From the NCBI RefSeq assembly GCF_030063335.1, contig NZ_JASISW010000004.1:124001-188000 (forward strand): a stretch of DNA of 64,000 nt, read 5' to 3'. The position numbers and the translations under genes are program-made. This document shows, piece by piece, positions 1 through 26,700 of the stretch. Positions within the stretch are counted from its first letter, which is position 1, and the number at the start of each line of letters is the position of its first letter. This DNA comes from Rhodococcus sp. G-MC3. Lineage in GTDB: Bacteria > Actinomycetota > Actinomycetes > Mycobacteriales > Mycobacteriaceae. Under the pieces are notes generated by a model, which did not search any database, was not told the DNA's origin, and saw only the letters and a program-made list of their open reading frames with translations.

Positions 1-1599
1 TCGCGTAGACGCCCGTCAGCATCTCGATGGAGCGTGTACCGACAACTGCAACGGAAGTCTCGGGGCCTGCTCCGACCGAGATCAGATAGCGTGCCATCGC
101 GTTCACTCGCTCGGCGAACTCACGGTAACTCGACGTGTGGTCACCGAAAGTGACCGCCGGGGCATCCGGTGTCGCGGCGACGCATCGGTAGAACGCGTCG
201 ACCAACGTCTCCTCGGTTCTTTCGCACGCAGTGTCGTTCCAACGTTCCACTGCGGCTGCCTCGTCCGAACTTCTGAGGTCGAGGGCACGAACCTGCATCG
301 AAGGTTCGTCCACCAACAGAGCCAGAACTCGCCGGAACCTGGCGGCAAGTGAAGCGACAGTCGACTCGTCGAAGAGATCCGTCGCGTAGACGAATGTTCC
401 GCTGATCGAACCGTTGTCCGACTGCGCGAGCGTGAGCGCTAGATCGAAGTTCGCCGAGACCGACTCGAAGTCTAGGGCACTCAGTCGCAGTCCCGGCAAC
501 TCGAACTCGGCGACATCGTGGTTCTGCAACGTCAACATCACCTGAAAAAGAGGGGTGTGCGAGGTAGAGCGCGGCGGATCCAAAATCTCGACCAGCCGCT
601 CGAAGGGCACGTCTGCATGCCCGAACGCGTCGAGCGCAACCGCGCGCGTGGCGGTCAGAATTTCGGACAGTGTCGAATCGGAACGGACGTCGTTTCTCAG
701 AACCAGAGTGTTGACGAACATTCCGATGAGATTGTCGAGCGCTTCTTCACCGCGTCCAGCAACCGCGGTGCCGATTGCGATGTCAGAGGTACCGGTGGTC
801 TTGGCGAGCACTACGGCCAGAGCAGCTTCGACGATCATGAAGAGACTCGAATCCCTGGCTCGCGCAGCAGAACCGAGTTCTGTGCCCAATTCTTTCTCGA
901 TCTCGAACGTGTACGCAGCCCCGGACACGGTCGATTCCGCCGGCCGAGGTCGGTCCGTGGGCAACTCGAGTAACTCCGGGAGACCGGCCAGCTGATTGCT
1001 CCAGTAGGACACTTGCTGAGCGAGAAGCGATTCGGCGTCGTCTTCGCTACCGAGAACGTCGCGCTGCCACAGCGCGAAATCCGCGTACTGGACGTCGAGT
1101 GCAGCAATACCGTCCGGCAACCCACTCGCCCTACGCGCATACGCTGCCATCACATCGCGGGTCAACGGTCCGATGGAGAAGCCGTCGACCGCGATGTGGT
1201 GAGCAACGATCACCAGAACGGCGTCGTCATCGGCCACCTCGAAAAGCGCTACGCGGAGGGGAACCTCGGTGGTGACATCGAATGCGACCGATGCGAAGGC
1301 CGTAGCTCGCTCGACAAGCTCGGCTTCCCCCACTCTCGACCTATCGAGGGTCGCCGACACGTCCGAAGACGGATGAATCAGCTGATACCCGGTTCCGTCG
1401 TGCTCTGGATACACCGTTCGCAGAACCTCGTGACGTTCGACCAGATCAGCGATCGCCTCGCCGAGAGCACCACGATCGAGATCCCCGGTCAACCTGATGG
1501 CGATCGGAATGTTGTAGGCCAACGACGAGCTGTCGAAGCGATTGAGGAACCACATACGTTGCTGTGCATAGGACAATGGGATTCGGTCGGGTCTCGGCC
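1..1599 (-). other. NRPS module 14, C domain and start of A domain
   Basis: The condensation domain begins at IPLSYAQQRMWFLNRF and has an intact HHIAVDG motif. Its sequence is LCL-like, matching the absence of an E domain in module 13. The next A domain is cut by the window edge before its core motifs, so its substrate cannot be read. Confidence 0.8.
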
Positions 1600-3463
1600 T
1601 GGCGGCCAGTGCAACGTGCCTGCCGCTTTCCAACCCGCCGACACGCGCGGCCAAACCAACCACCGTCGAATCCTCGAATACCTCTCTCGCGCCGAAACTG
1701 ACATCGAGCGAGGCACCTATTCTGGCCGCCAACCGGGTGGCCGAGAGCGAGTTACCTCCGAGTTCGAAGAAATCGTCGTCCAGGCCGACTCGTTCCGTTC
1801 CGAGGATCTCGGAGAACACCTCGGCTACCGCTTTTTCGGCATCGGTCTCGGGAGCGCGATACCGCTTCGTGGCGAAGACAGGTTCGGGGAGACCGGCGCG
1901 ATCAAGTTTTCCTGCAGGCGTGAGCGGAACGTCGTCGATGACCATGATCGACGAAGGAACCATGTGCTTCGGTAGTGACCGGGCTGCGAAAGATGTCAGT
2001 TCTGCTGGATCCGCCTGAGCACCGACGGCGGGCCGCACGTACGAGACAAGAGCGGTGTCACCCGTCGTGCTCGCGACTCCGACCGTAACCGAAAAGGACA
2101 CCGATGGATGTGCCGTCAGCGCCGAATCGATCTCACCGAGCTCTATCCGGAAGCCTCGCACTTTGACTTGAAAGTCGTTTCGGGAAACGAATTCCAACGA
2201 ATTGGAGGAGTTCCGCCGGACGACGTCGCCGGTTCGATACATCCGAGTTCCACTGTCTGCGAACGGGTTCGCGACGAAGCGATCGGATGTGAGTGCTTGT
2301 TTCCATCGATAGCCGCGCGCGAGTCCTGCACCGGAAAGATACAGTTCACCCGCGACCCCCGCGGGTACCGGGCGCAAGCGCCGGTCGAGCACGTGCGCCG
2401 AAGTACCCGCGATCGTAGTACCGATCGATACCGAGTCCTCTGGCGTCAGAGGGTCTGAAATAGTGCTGGCCACGGTAGATTCGGTAGGACCGTAGGCATT
2501 GAAGAACCGTCGCCCACGCCCCCAGGCGTGGACGAGTTCGGGTGGACAGCTCTCTCCGCCTACTACCACGACCTCGAGGGCATCGAGGCCTTCCGGATCG
2601 ACCGACGCGAGCGCGGCGGGGGTAACGAAGGCGTGCGTCACGCGTTCCCTGCGCAGGAAACCTGCCAACTCGCGCCCTCCGTACACGTCGGTGGGCGCGA
2701 TGACCATCGTCGATCCAGCGACGACCGCCATCAGCAACTCCAGCACAGAGGCGTCGAAACTCGGTGATGCGAAGTGCAGTGTGCGTGCCGCTGCAGTGAG
2801 TCCATACCGTTCGAGCTGCTCTGCTGCCAGGGCTGCGAGTCCGCTGTGCGTGACTACTACGCCTTTCGGCAGTCCTGTCGACCCGGACGTATAGATGACG
2901 TAGGCGGGATTGTCGGTCCTCAGCTGTGAGAGGCGATCCGAGACCGAGATCTTCTCGTCCGAGACGGACTGCAGCGCGGCATCGAACGCCTCGTCGTCGA
3001 TTACGTTCCATCGACACGTGTCCGGCAACAGGTCGGCGAATTCACCGGTGGTCAGTCCAGTGCGTACACCGGAATCGGACAGCATGTGATGGATGCGGTC
3101 GGGTGGGTACGTCGGATCGATCGGAAGAAACGCCGCACCGGTCTTGGCGATCGACCACACTGCGAGAACAGATTCGAGCGATCGAGTCAGGCCGACGGCG
3201 ACCACATCTTCCGGCCCGACACCCTGTGCGATGAGCACCCGCGCAATCTTCGAAGAACGACGGTCGAGCTCGGCGTAGGTCATCCTGCGGTCGCCGGACA
3301 CGACGGCATCACCGGCGGGGTCGGTCTCCACCGCGGCCGTCAGGATCTGAGGAAGCAGTGCGGTCGCGTTGCGGGTCCGCCGGGGGCGACGGGGACGGCT
3401 GCGACGAGCTGGAACGTCTGCGGATTCTCCCTCGACATCACCCGGCATACGATCGCCGCTCAT
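1..3463 (-). CDS. NRPS subunit C, 5' part: A13-T13-C14-A14 (runs off the left edge)
   Basis: Nonribosomal peptide synthetase that continues the assembly line of NRPS-B. No stop occurs between 3463 and the window edge in this frame, so about 1,154 residues are visible. Order: leader of about 35 residues with an Arg-rich run (PARRSRPRRPRRTR), adenylation domain (YTSGSTGLPKG near residue 198), carrier domain (FFELGGNSLSAT near 569), condensation domain (HHIAVDG near 759) and the start of a second adenylation domain from about 1,060. The ATG at 3461-3463 was chosen because it precedes the first A-domain homology. The only upstream in-frame alternative is a TTG with no A-domain homology after it. 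No good ribosome site is seen, and ATG at 3446-3448 is possible. The subunit starts with an A domain whose C domain is on NRPS-B. The thioesterase or reductase that releases the product must lie to the left. Confidence 0.9.
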   Translation of the reverse strand, partial: MSGDRMPGDVEGESADVPARRSRPRRPRRTRNATALLPQILTAAVETDPAGDAVVSGDRRMTYAELDRRSSKIARVLIAQGVGPEDVVAVGLTRSLESVLAVWSIAKTGAAFLPIDPTYPPDRIHHMLSDSGVRTGLTTGEFADLLPDTCRWNVIDDEAFDAALQSVSDEKISVSDRLSQLRTDNPAYVIYTSGSTGLPKGVVVTHSGLAALAAEQLERYGLTAAARTLHFASPSFDASVLELLMAVVAGSTMVIAPTDVYGGRELAGFLRRERVTHAFVTPAALASVDPEGLDALEVVVVGGESCPPELVHAWGRGRRFFNAYGPTESTVASTISDPLTPEDSVSIGTTIAGTSAHVLDRRLRPVPAGVAGELYLSGAGLARGYRWKQALTSDRFVANPFADSGTRMYRTGDVVRRNSSNSLEFVSRNDFQVKVRGFRIELGEIDSALTAHPSVSFSVTVGVASTTGDTALVSYVRPAVGAQADPAELTSFAARSLPKHMVPSSIMVIDDVPLTPAGKLDRAGLPEPVFATKRYRAPETDAEKAVAEVFSEILGTERVGLDDDFFELGGNSLSATRLAARIGASLDVSFGAREVFEDSTVVGLAARVGGLESGRHVALAARPRPDRIPLSYAQQRMWFLNRFDSSSLAYNIPIAIRLTGDLDRGALGEAIADLVERHEVLRTVYPEHDGTGYQLIHPSSDVSATLDRSRVGEAELVERATAFASVAFDVTTEVPLRVALFEVADDDAVLVIVAHHIAVDGFSIGPLTRDVMAAYARRASGLPDGIAALDVQYADFALWQRDVLGSEDDAESLLAQQVSYWSNQLAGLPELLELPTDRPRPAESTVSGAAYTFEIEKELGTELGSAARARDSSLFMIVEAALAVVLAKTTGTSDIAIGTAVAGRGEEALDNLIGMFVNTLVLRNDVRSDSTLSEILTATRAVALDAFGHADVPFERLVEILDPPRSTSHTPLFQVMLTLQNHDVAEFELPGLRLSALDFESVSANFDLALTLAQSDNGSISGTFVYATDLFDESTVASLAARFRRVLALLVDEPSMQVRALDLRSSDEAAAVERWNDTACERTEETLVDAFYRCVAATPDAPAVTFGDHTSSYREFAERVNAMARYLISVGAGPETSVAVVGTRSIEMLTGVYA
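1600..3463 (-). other. NRPS module 13 (A-T)
   Basis: By alignment to the GrsA numbering, the pocket residues read D-A-L-F-V-G-A-V-A-K from FDASVLEL, VTHAFVTPA, VVVVGGES and NAYGPTESTVA. I cannot assign a substrate with confidence. The domain belongs to the same subgroup as A2 and A4 (SPSFD-x-x-VLE), distinct from the Ser-type domains. The carrier domain is of the non-epimerising GGNSL type. Confidence 0.8.
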
Positions 3464-3631
3464 GCGTCTCGAACCATGTTGTGCATGCCTGTATTGTTCC
3501 CCGGCCTCGTGCGCACTTCGACTATCGCCCCTCACTTCGGTGCTCGACCTGCTGGTCGAGCTGGCATGGTGCCGACTCGTCCTCGTGGCCGAGCGAACAC
3601 CGTACGCATATCGGACTGCCAATGTTCATCG

Positions 3632-3645
3632 TTACCGGTCGGTAA
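3632..3645. promoter_or_regulatory. Palindromic operator candidate in the NRPS-B/NRPS-C gap
   Basis: TTACCGGTCGGTAA has perfect 6-bp arms (TTACCG/CGGTAA) around a 2-bp centre. It lies in the 205-bp gap (3464-3668), just downstream of the NRPS-B stop and about 170 bp upstream of the NRPS-C start. The form suits a dimeric repressor such as a TetR-family protein. No clear promoter boxes were found beside it. The rest of the gap holds nothing else I can recognise. Confidence 0.35.
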
Positions 3646-3668
3646 TGTCCGGCCGGTGACAACCTTCC

Positions 3669-17633
<13,965 letters not shown>

Positions 17634-17641
17634 CTACTTTT

Positions 17642-17647
17642 CCTCCC
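17642..17647 (-). promoter_or_regulatory. Ribosome binding site of NRPS-B
   Basis: GGGAGG on the minus strand, 8 nt from the ATG at 17631-17633. It is the best Shine-Dalgarno sequence among the three NRPS genes and fixes the NRPS-B start. Confidence 0.7.
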
Positions 17648-17709
17648 GCTTACTGCTCGCGTTGACCAAAGAATCAATTATCCCTGCGGCACCGACGCCC
17701 GAACTACGT

Positions 17710-17723
17710 CCCCTCTCGAGGGG
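17710..17723 (-). other. GC hairpin between NRPS-A and NRPS-B
   Basis: CCCCTCTCGAGGGG is self-complementary and begins about 12 nt after the NRPS-A stop. It has no U-rich tail. It could be a weak terminator or an mRNA processing/stability element within the operon. Confidence 0.3.
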
Positions 17724-17734
17724 GGCGCCGGCCG

Positions 17735-20700
17735 TCAGCGTCCGATCACCGATTCGGCTGCATCGATCATCGATGCCACCGCCGCGGCGTAGCCTTGGGC
17801 GCCCAACGCGGGCAGGATGCCGGGAACGAGCTGCGAGAGCGCCACGGTGATCAGTGCTTCCGGCTTGAGCGTGGCACCCATGGCCTTCGAGACGGCGCCG
17901 AGCTTGCCACTCAATTCCTCGAAGGTGACGTCCCGGCCCTCATGACTCAGCACGATCGACGACGGCGATTTCAGAGCTGCTCCCGACACGAGCGCGGGCA
18001 GATCGTCCACAGTCTTCGCCGCGCGCTTCGGCGCGAACGCAGCTCGCTCGGACTCCGACAGAATATCGATCGAACGCAACGTCACGGCCGGATCCTGCGT
18101 CACTGCATCGAGAATTCGGACAAACCGATCGGCGAACTTCTCGACGGTCGATCTTGTGAAGATCGAGGTGGCGTAGTTGAACAGAGCCCGGATCTCCTGG
18201 AGGGAACCCGACTCGTCGAATTGCTCGATGGCCGTCAGCTGCAAGTCGAACTTCGCTTGATCCTCGTCGGCAGCCAGCGTCGACACCTCTAGTCCGGGCA
18301 GCGCGAACGTTCCGCTGACTGCGTTCTGGAACGTCAACATCACCTGGAACAGCGGCGAATACGCACTCGAACGGGTACGACCCATCGCCTCGACGAGTCG
18401 CTCGAACGGGACGTCGGCGTTGCCGAATGCTTTCAGGTCGCTCTCTCGTGTCCTGGACAGTAGGTCCGAGAAGGTGATCCCGCCCTCGACGTGGGTACGC
18501 AGCACAAGCGTATTGACGAACATGCCCACGAGATCGTCGAGCGCTTCCTCGCCGCGTCCTGCGGTAGGAGTACCGATTGCGATGTCGTCGGAGCCGCTCA
18601 ACCGCGAGAGCAGCACAGCCAGGGCGCTGTGTACCACCATGAAGACCGTCGCATTGTGCTCGCGAGCAGTTTTCTCCACACGCTGGGCGATATCGGATCC
18701 GAGGGTGAACTCGTAGGCTTCGCCGATCGTCGACTGTCGGGCCGGTCGCGGGTGATCCGTCGGCAACGGCAGCAGGTCCGGTAGTCCTGCCAGTTCGGCT
18801 GTCCAGTAGGACAACTGCGAGGAGATGGCACTGGTTGGATCGCTCTCGCTGCCGAGAACCTCTCGCTGCCACAAGCTGAAGTCCGCGTACTGCACCGGCA
18901 GCGGCGCCCACTGAGGAGCGTCCCCAGCGGCGCGGGAAATGTAGGCCGCCATGACGTCCCGGATGAGCGGGCGCATGGAGAACCCGTCGGCGGTGATGTG
19001 GTGCGCGACGAGAGCGAACACATGGTCGGTCTCGCTCAGCGAGAACAACGCCGCACGCACCGGAACTTCGGTGGTCACATCGAAGCCGCCGCCGAGCACG
19101 GCCCCGACACGGGCGAACACGTCGGCCTCGGTGACCTCGACCGGGTGAAGATCCGACAGAGCGCCGGAGACCGAGCCGATGACCTGAATCGGTCCGTCAG
19201 CGCTGTCGGGGTATTTCGTCCGCAACACCTCGTGTCGTTCGACCACGTCGGCCATCGCTGCCGCGAACGCCCCGACATCCAACGCACCGGTGAATCTGAC
19301 CGCGGCCGGAATGTTGTATGCCGCGGACTCGGTGTCGACCTGGTTGATGGTCCACATACGTTGTTGCGCGAGCGAGAGCGGAACTCTCGCAGGCCGAACG
19401 CGAGCAACCAACGGCACCCGTGCTCCGCCACCGACGAGAGGCTGGATCTTTGCAGCCAACGCCGACACCGACGATGCCTCGAAGATCGTCCTGACCGGAA
19501 TCTGGGTGTCCAGAGCGGCTCCGAGCCTCGATACGATCTGGGTCGCTATCAGCGAGTTACCACCGAGGGCGAAGAAATCGTCGTCCAATCCGACTCGATC
19601 GAGACCGAGGACGTCGGCCAGCGTTCGAGCCACGACCTCCTCGACGGGGTTGGTCGGAGCGCGGAACTCACCGACAGTGGTCTCGGGCTTCGGCAGCGCC
19701 TTCCGGTCGAGCTTGCCGTTGGTGTTGAGCGGCAGAACATCGAGTACCACGTAAGCAGCCGGCACCATGTACGACGGCAGAGTTGCACCGAGCGCCGACT
19801 TGATCGTGTCGGTATCGACAGCCGAGGCATCGACTGCCCGCGACACGACGTACGCGACGAGCTGATCGCCGGTTCTGCCGTCGTTGTGGACCGTCACCGC
19901 CGCGTCCGCGACATTGTTCTGCGCCCGAAGAGCACTCTCGATCTCACCGAGTTCGATGCGGTAGCCGCGGATCTTGACCTGGAAGTCGGCGCGTTCGACG
20001 TAGTCTAGTTCGCCTGCCGACGTCCACTTGACGATGTCACCGGTGCGGTACATCCGCGCGCCACTGCGCCCGAAGGGGTGCGCGAGAAAACGATCAGCCG
20101 TCAGGTCTGCTCGGCCGTGGTACCCCCTGGCCAACTGAGCGCCTGCGAGGTACAGCTCGCCGCTGACTCCGACCGGAACCGGTTGCAGACGAGAGTCGAG
20201 GACGAGCACCTCACTGTTCCATTCGGGCCTGCCGATCGGCACGGACTGCGAGTCCTCTGCGCTCACGCGGTGCGAAGTGATCGACACCGCGGCCTCGGTC
20301 GGGCCGTACAGGTTGAACAACTCGGCAGAGTTGTTCTCCGCGAAGGCCTGCGCCGTGGACGCGGGAAGTGCTTCACCGATGGCGAGAACCCGGCGCAGGG
20401 TACTCGGCAGGGTGCCGCCCGACACCGAATTCAACATCGACAGCATCGACGGAACCACGTGCAACGTCGTGACTGCCTGCTCGCCCAACAGCGCGATCAG
20501 GTAGTCCGGGTCGCGGTGGCCGTCGGCAGTGGCGATCACCACGGACGCTCCGACGGTCAGCGCCGACCAGAACTCCCACACCGAGAGGTCGAATGTCGCA
20601 ACTGTCTTGAGCAGCACAGAATCCGAGCTGTTCATCCCGAATTCGGCGTGCTTCCACAGCAACTGGTTGACGATCGCGCCGTGCGAGACCGCGACGCCCT

Positions 20701-23700
20701 TGGGCTTACCCGTGGAACCGGATGTGAAGATCACGTAGGCGGTGTTCTCGCTCCGAAGCGGGGAGAGACGCTCGGATGCCGTGAGCGGGCTGGAGTCGCT
20801 GTTCGAGGCCTCGAGGTCCGCGAGATCGACCGCACCGCGCGCAGCGGCAGCTTCGCTGGACGTCGTGATCACACACACCGGCTGCGCGATACCCAGTATG
20901 TACTCGGTTCGTTCGATCGGCTGATCGGGATCGAGGGGCACGTAGGCGCCGCCCGCTTTCACGATCGCGTACATACCCACCAGGAGGTCGACCGACCGGC
21001 GAATCCCCAGACCCACCAAGCTCTCCGGACCGACGCCTAGGCCGATGAGCGAGCGAGCCACCCGATTGACCCGTGCGTCGAAGTCGGCGTACGAGATCGA
21101 TTCGCCCTCGTACACCAGCGCCGTTGCATCGGGATGAGTCCGGACTTGCTCGTCGAACATATCGACGAGTGTCTGCGACGTGTCGGTGTCCTGGGCGGTC
21201 TCATTCCAACCGGACACCAGTTCATCTCGTTCGGCTGCGTCGAGTACGGCAATGTCGCCGATCGCAATTCCCGGCTCGGCCACGACCGCTTCGAGAACGC
21301 GAACGAACCGGGACACGATCTTCTCGACCGTCGCGGCCTCGAACAGATCAGTCGCATATGTAACGAGTGCTTCGAAACCTGCCGGGGCACCGGCATCGTC
21401 GTACTTGTCGGCAAGGATGAGGTGGAGATCGAACTGCGAATTCCCCGAATCCGCGTCCACCGCCGACACCGTCAGATCGCCGAGTTCCAGCGAAGACCGC
21501 GCCACGTTCTGGAACGAGAAGCCCACCTGGAACAACGGATGCCGAGCGGTCGAGCGCGCCGGGTTGAGTACCTCGACGAGCCGCTCGAACGGGACATCCG
21601 AATTGGCGAATGCCTGCAGGTCGGTTTCGCGTGCCTGCGCGAGCAGGTCGGTGAAGCTCAGGCCACCGTTCACGTCGAGCCGGAACACCAGGGTGTTGAC
21701 GAACATGCCGACGAGGTTGTCGAGCGCTGCCTCACCGCGGCCGGCGATCGGTGTGCCGATCGCGACGTCGCTCATCCCGGACAACCGAGCGAGCACAACC
21801 GAGAAGGCGGCATGAACCGCCATGAAGACCGTCGCGTTGTTCGCACGCGCGAGGTCCTGCAGTGCAGCATGGGTCTGCGCCGACACTGTGAATTGAACGC
21901 GGTCCCCGCGGAAGGTCTGATCGGCAGGCCGAGGCTTGTCGATCGGCAGCGTCAGCTGATCCGGCAAATCGGCGAGTGCGGTCTTCCAGTAGTCGAGCTG
22001 CTTCGCACCGACCGATGCCGAGTCGTCCTCGCGCCCGAGGACCTCCCGCTGCCACAGTGCGTAGTCGGCGTACTGCACCTCGAGCGGTGCCCACTGCGGC
22101 TCGGCGCCGTCGGCACGTGCCGCGTACGCCGTCATCAGATCGGTCGTCATCGGAACCATCGACGAACCGTCGGCGGAAATATGGTGCACCACCATTGCCA
22201 CGACAAACTCGTTCTCGGCAATCCGGAACAACGTGACGCGAACCGGGACCTCGGCCGTCACGTCGAATCGAGTGGCAGCGAGCTCCATGACCTTCGCCGT
22301 GACCGACTCTGCGTCGACGTCCTCGACAGTCAAGGAGATGCCTGCCCGGCTGGTGGACAGAACCTGTTGCACCGGACCGGAATCCGTCTCCGGGTAGATG
22401 GTACGCAGTGTCTCGTGCCGCGCCAGAAGATCGCCGATCGCCGCTGCGAACGCAACCTCGTCGAGGGAGCCCGACAGGCGGAGTGCCATCGGGATGTTGT
22501 ACGCAGTCGAGTTGCTGTCGAACCGGTTCAGGAACCACATGCGCTGCTGCGCAAGCGATAGCGGCACATGGGCCGGCCGCTCCCGCGCCACCAACTCGAT
22601 GCGTCCGCCGCCCACAGCGGACTCCACACGTGCGGCGAGGTCACCCACCGACGATGCCTCGAACAGCAGGCGAACGGGCACCGACGCATCGAGTGCGCTC
22701 CCGAGCCTGGAGACGACCTGCGTTGCGATGAGCGAGTTGCCACCGAGCGCGAAGAAGTCGTCGTCGACGCCCACTCTCGACACCCCGAGCACGTCTGCGA
22801 ACACACCGGCGACGATCTCTTCGATCGGAGTCGACGGCGCACGGAATTCGACTGCCGTGGCACTCGGCTCCGGCAGGGACTTGCGATCGAGTTTTCCGTT
22901 GACGGTCAGCGGAATCTCGTCCATGTTCACGAACGCCGACGGGACCATGTACTCGGGAACAAGCTCTGCGACGCCTGACCTGACCGCGTCGAGGTCGCGT
23001 GTTCCCACGACGTAGGCAACGAGCCTCACCGCACCCGGCGAGTCCTCACGTACGACGACCGCCGCCGCGGTGACGTCGGGCTGCGCCGACACTGCCGCTT
23101 CGATCTCGCCGAGTTCGATGCGGAAACCGCGCACCTTGACCTGATCGTCGGCGCGGCCCAGGTAGACGAGTTCTCCTGTGCTCGAGTCCTCTGCGCCAGC
23201 CGCATTGTCGGTCCACCGCGCGACGTCACCTGTTCGGTACAGCCTGCCTTCACCGAACGGGTTGGCCACGAATCGAACGGACGACAGGTCGGACCTACCG
23301 AGGTAGCCGCGAGCCAATTGCCCACCCGAGACGTACAGCTCGCCCGCTACACCCACCGGTACCGGCTGCAGGCGAGTGTCGAGAACGTAGACGCCGAGCC
23401 CCGAAATCGGCGCACCGATCACCGACGCCGATCCGATCGACTCCGCCGACAACGGTCGGAACGAGACGTGAACTGTCGTCTCGGTGATGCCATACATGTT
23501 GACCAGACGTGGTCCGGACTCCCGGCCACCAACACCCGAGCCGTCACCGTGGCGCGAGAACCACCCCTCCAGCCGGCGAGGCTCCAAGGCTTCGCCGCCG
23601 AAGATCACGTACCGAAGAGCCAGGTCACCCGAATCGGCACTCTGCACGCGATCGAGTTCGGCGAGCTGATAGAACGCGGACGGCGTCTGGTTCAACACCG

Positions 23701-26700
23701 TCACACCCTCGGTCACCAGAAGTTCACGGAAGGATTCCGGTGAGCGCGAGGTGAAGTAGTCCACCATGACCAAGGTTCCGCCGTACAGCAACGGACCCCA
23801 CAGCTCCCACACCGAGAAGTCGAATGCGTACGAGTGGAACATCGTCCAGACGTCGCGCGAGTCGAATCCGAACGAAGAATCAGTGTTGTCCATCAACCGC
23901 AGCACAGTCTTGTGCGGGACGAGCACGCCCTTGGGCCTACCCGTCGATCCGGAGGTGTAGATGACGTATGCAAGGTTGTCCGCGCCGAGGGCAGCCAACC
24001 GTTCCGCATCCGCCACCGGAGCAGAATCGACAGACTCGTCGTCGGATACATCGACGATCGCGATCTCTCGATCGTGCACAGCCGCCATGGAGTCGGCAGC
24101 AAGCACGTCCGTCGTCGCCACCACGGCCACCGGCCCTGCATCGGCAATCATGAATTCGATGCGCTCGCTCGGGTAAGACGGGTCGACCGGCAGGTAACCG
24201 GCACCGGACTTCACGACGGCGAGCAACGCGACGATCAGATCGGCGGAACGAGGCAACGCAACCGCGACGAGTGAATCCGGCCGTGCGCCTACTGCGATCA
24301 ACCGCCGCGCGAGACGATTCACGCGTCGATCGAGTTCGGTGTACGTCAACGACGTACCCGCGAACCGCACGGCGACACTGTCGGGATTCGCCGCGACCGC
24401 GGAATCGAACCGATCCACGAGCGTTCCGATGCCAGCCGAGATGTCGGGTCCCGAGGTGCTCCATTGCGTCAGAACACGATTACGGGACTCTGCGTCGACG
24501 ATGCCGATGTCGCCGACCGCGATCGCCGAGTTCTCGACGATCGCATCCAGCACGGCGAGGAACTGATCGCCCATCGCCTCCACCGTCGAAGCGTCGAACA
24601 GATCTGTTGCATAGCTGACGTAGCACGTCAGCCCGCCCAGCTTTCCCGCGTCTTGGTTGTCGGTTTGTTCGAACGTGAACTGCACGTCGAACTTCGCGAT
24701 CTCGGCATCGAACTGCAGTGGTTCCGCAGACAGACCCGGTAGCTCGAGCGCAGAGCGTCCCAGGTTCTGGAATGCCAGCACGACCTGAACGAGCGGATGC
24801 CTCGCCTGCGAACGCTCAGGATCGAGGATCTCCACCAACCGCTCGAACGGAACATCGGCGTGCGCGAACGCCTGCAGATCCACCTCACGCGTGTGAGCGA
24901 GCAGCTCGTCGAATCCGGTCGACGGCGCGACCTGCGTCCGCAGCACCAGGGTGTTGACGAACATTCCGATCAGATCGTCGAGCTCGGCGTCGCCGCGACC
25001 TGCGATGGGCGTACCGATCGCAATATCGTCCGATGCCGACAGCCGCGCCATCAACACGGCCAGCGCGCTGTGCACGACCATGAAAAGAGTCGAATTCTGC
25101 TGTCGGGCAATCCCGTCCAGCGCCGAGTGCAGTTCCGGCGAGACCGTGAATGTTCTCGTGCGGCCGCGGTTGCTCGCGACGGCGGGACGTGCGTGATCGA
25201 ACGGGAGCTCCAGTTGATCTGCCAGCCCCGAAAGCTGAGTCGTCCAGTACGAAAGCTGCTCCGACACAGGCGACGCCGGATCGCTCTCGCTACCGAGCAC
25301 ACTTCGCTGCCACAGCGTGTAATCCGCGTACTGAACTGCGAGCGGTTGCCACGCCGGTGCGTCGCCCATAGCCCGCGCTGCATACGCGACCATCACGTCG
25401 GTGGTCAGCGGGCCCATGGAGAACCCGTCGGCCGCGATGTGATGAACGACGAACACGAGCACGTGCTCGGTCTCGCTCAGCTGCAGCAGCCGAACTCGGA
25501 CGGGTACCTCACGGGTGACGTCGAAACCGGCAGACACCGTCTCGACGACGACGCTGAGTACGTCGGTCTCGGCCACGGCCGTCGGTTCGAGATCCACCTG
25601 AACCTCGCCGGTGGCCAACACCACCTGGTAACCGACGCCGTCGATCTCCGGGTACACCGTGCGCATCGTTTCGTGGCGACCGACGAGATCGACGACGGCG
25701 GCGTGCAGAGCATCGCGGTCGATGCCACCGCTCAACCGGATCGCGACTGGAATGTTGTTGACCGCCGACTCGGTGTCGAAGCGGTTGAGGAACCACATCC
25801 GCTGCTGCGCGAGCGAGAGCGGAATTCGTTCGGGACGTGGACCTGCCACCAGTGCTGCGCGGCCACCTGCACCGGCATGCTCTTCCACGCGTCGTGCAAG
25901 AGCGCCGACCGTCGATGCGTCGAACAAGGCACGAACCGGCACGCGTGCATCGAGTGCGGCACTCAGGCGAGCAACGATCTGGGTGGCGACGAGCGAGTTG
26001 CCACCGAGCGCGAAGAAGTCGTCGTCGAGGCCGACAACCGGGATGTCGAGAACGTCCGCGAAGACCTCTGCCACGATCTGTTCGATCGGAGTAACCGGTG
26101 CGCGGAACTCTACAGTCTCGAATGCAGGTTCGGGCAACGCCTTTCGGTCCAACTTGCCCGAACCGGTCAACGGAAGAGCGTCGAGTACGACAAACGACGC
26201 CGGAACCATGTATGCCGGAAGGCGTTCCGCCGCAGCGGCAGCAACAGCATCGGTGGTGCTCTCAGCCGAGAACACGATCCACGCGAGAAGACGGTCGGAG
26301 CGCACCGCAACCGTGGCCTGCGCGACAGAGTCGTCCGCCAGCAGTGCTGCCTCGATCTCACCGAGTTCGATGCGCTGACCACGCAGCTTGACCTGGAAGT
26401 CCGAGCGTCCGATGTAGTGGAGTTCACCGGCTGCATTCCAGCGAACGACGTCGCCGGTGCGGTACAGCCTGCCCTCCCCGAAGGGATTGGCGACGAATCG
26501 GTCCGCGGTGAGGTCGGGCCGGGAACTGTAGCCGCGTGCGAGCTGAAGCCCTCCGAGGTAGAGCTCACCCTCCGCACCGTCCGGCGCGGGACGAAGCGCG
26601 TTGTCCAGCACGTACAGCTGCGTGTTCCACACCGGTCGGCCAATCGGTACACCGGTGATGTCCGCCGCGGTGTACTCGTGAGAGGTCACATCGACGGCAG

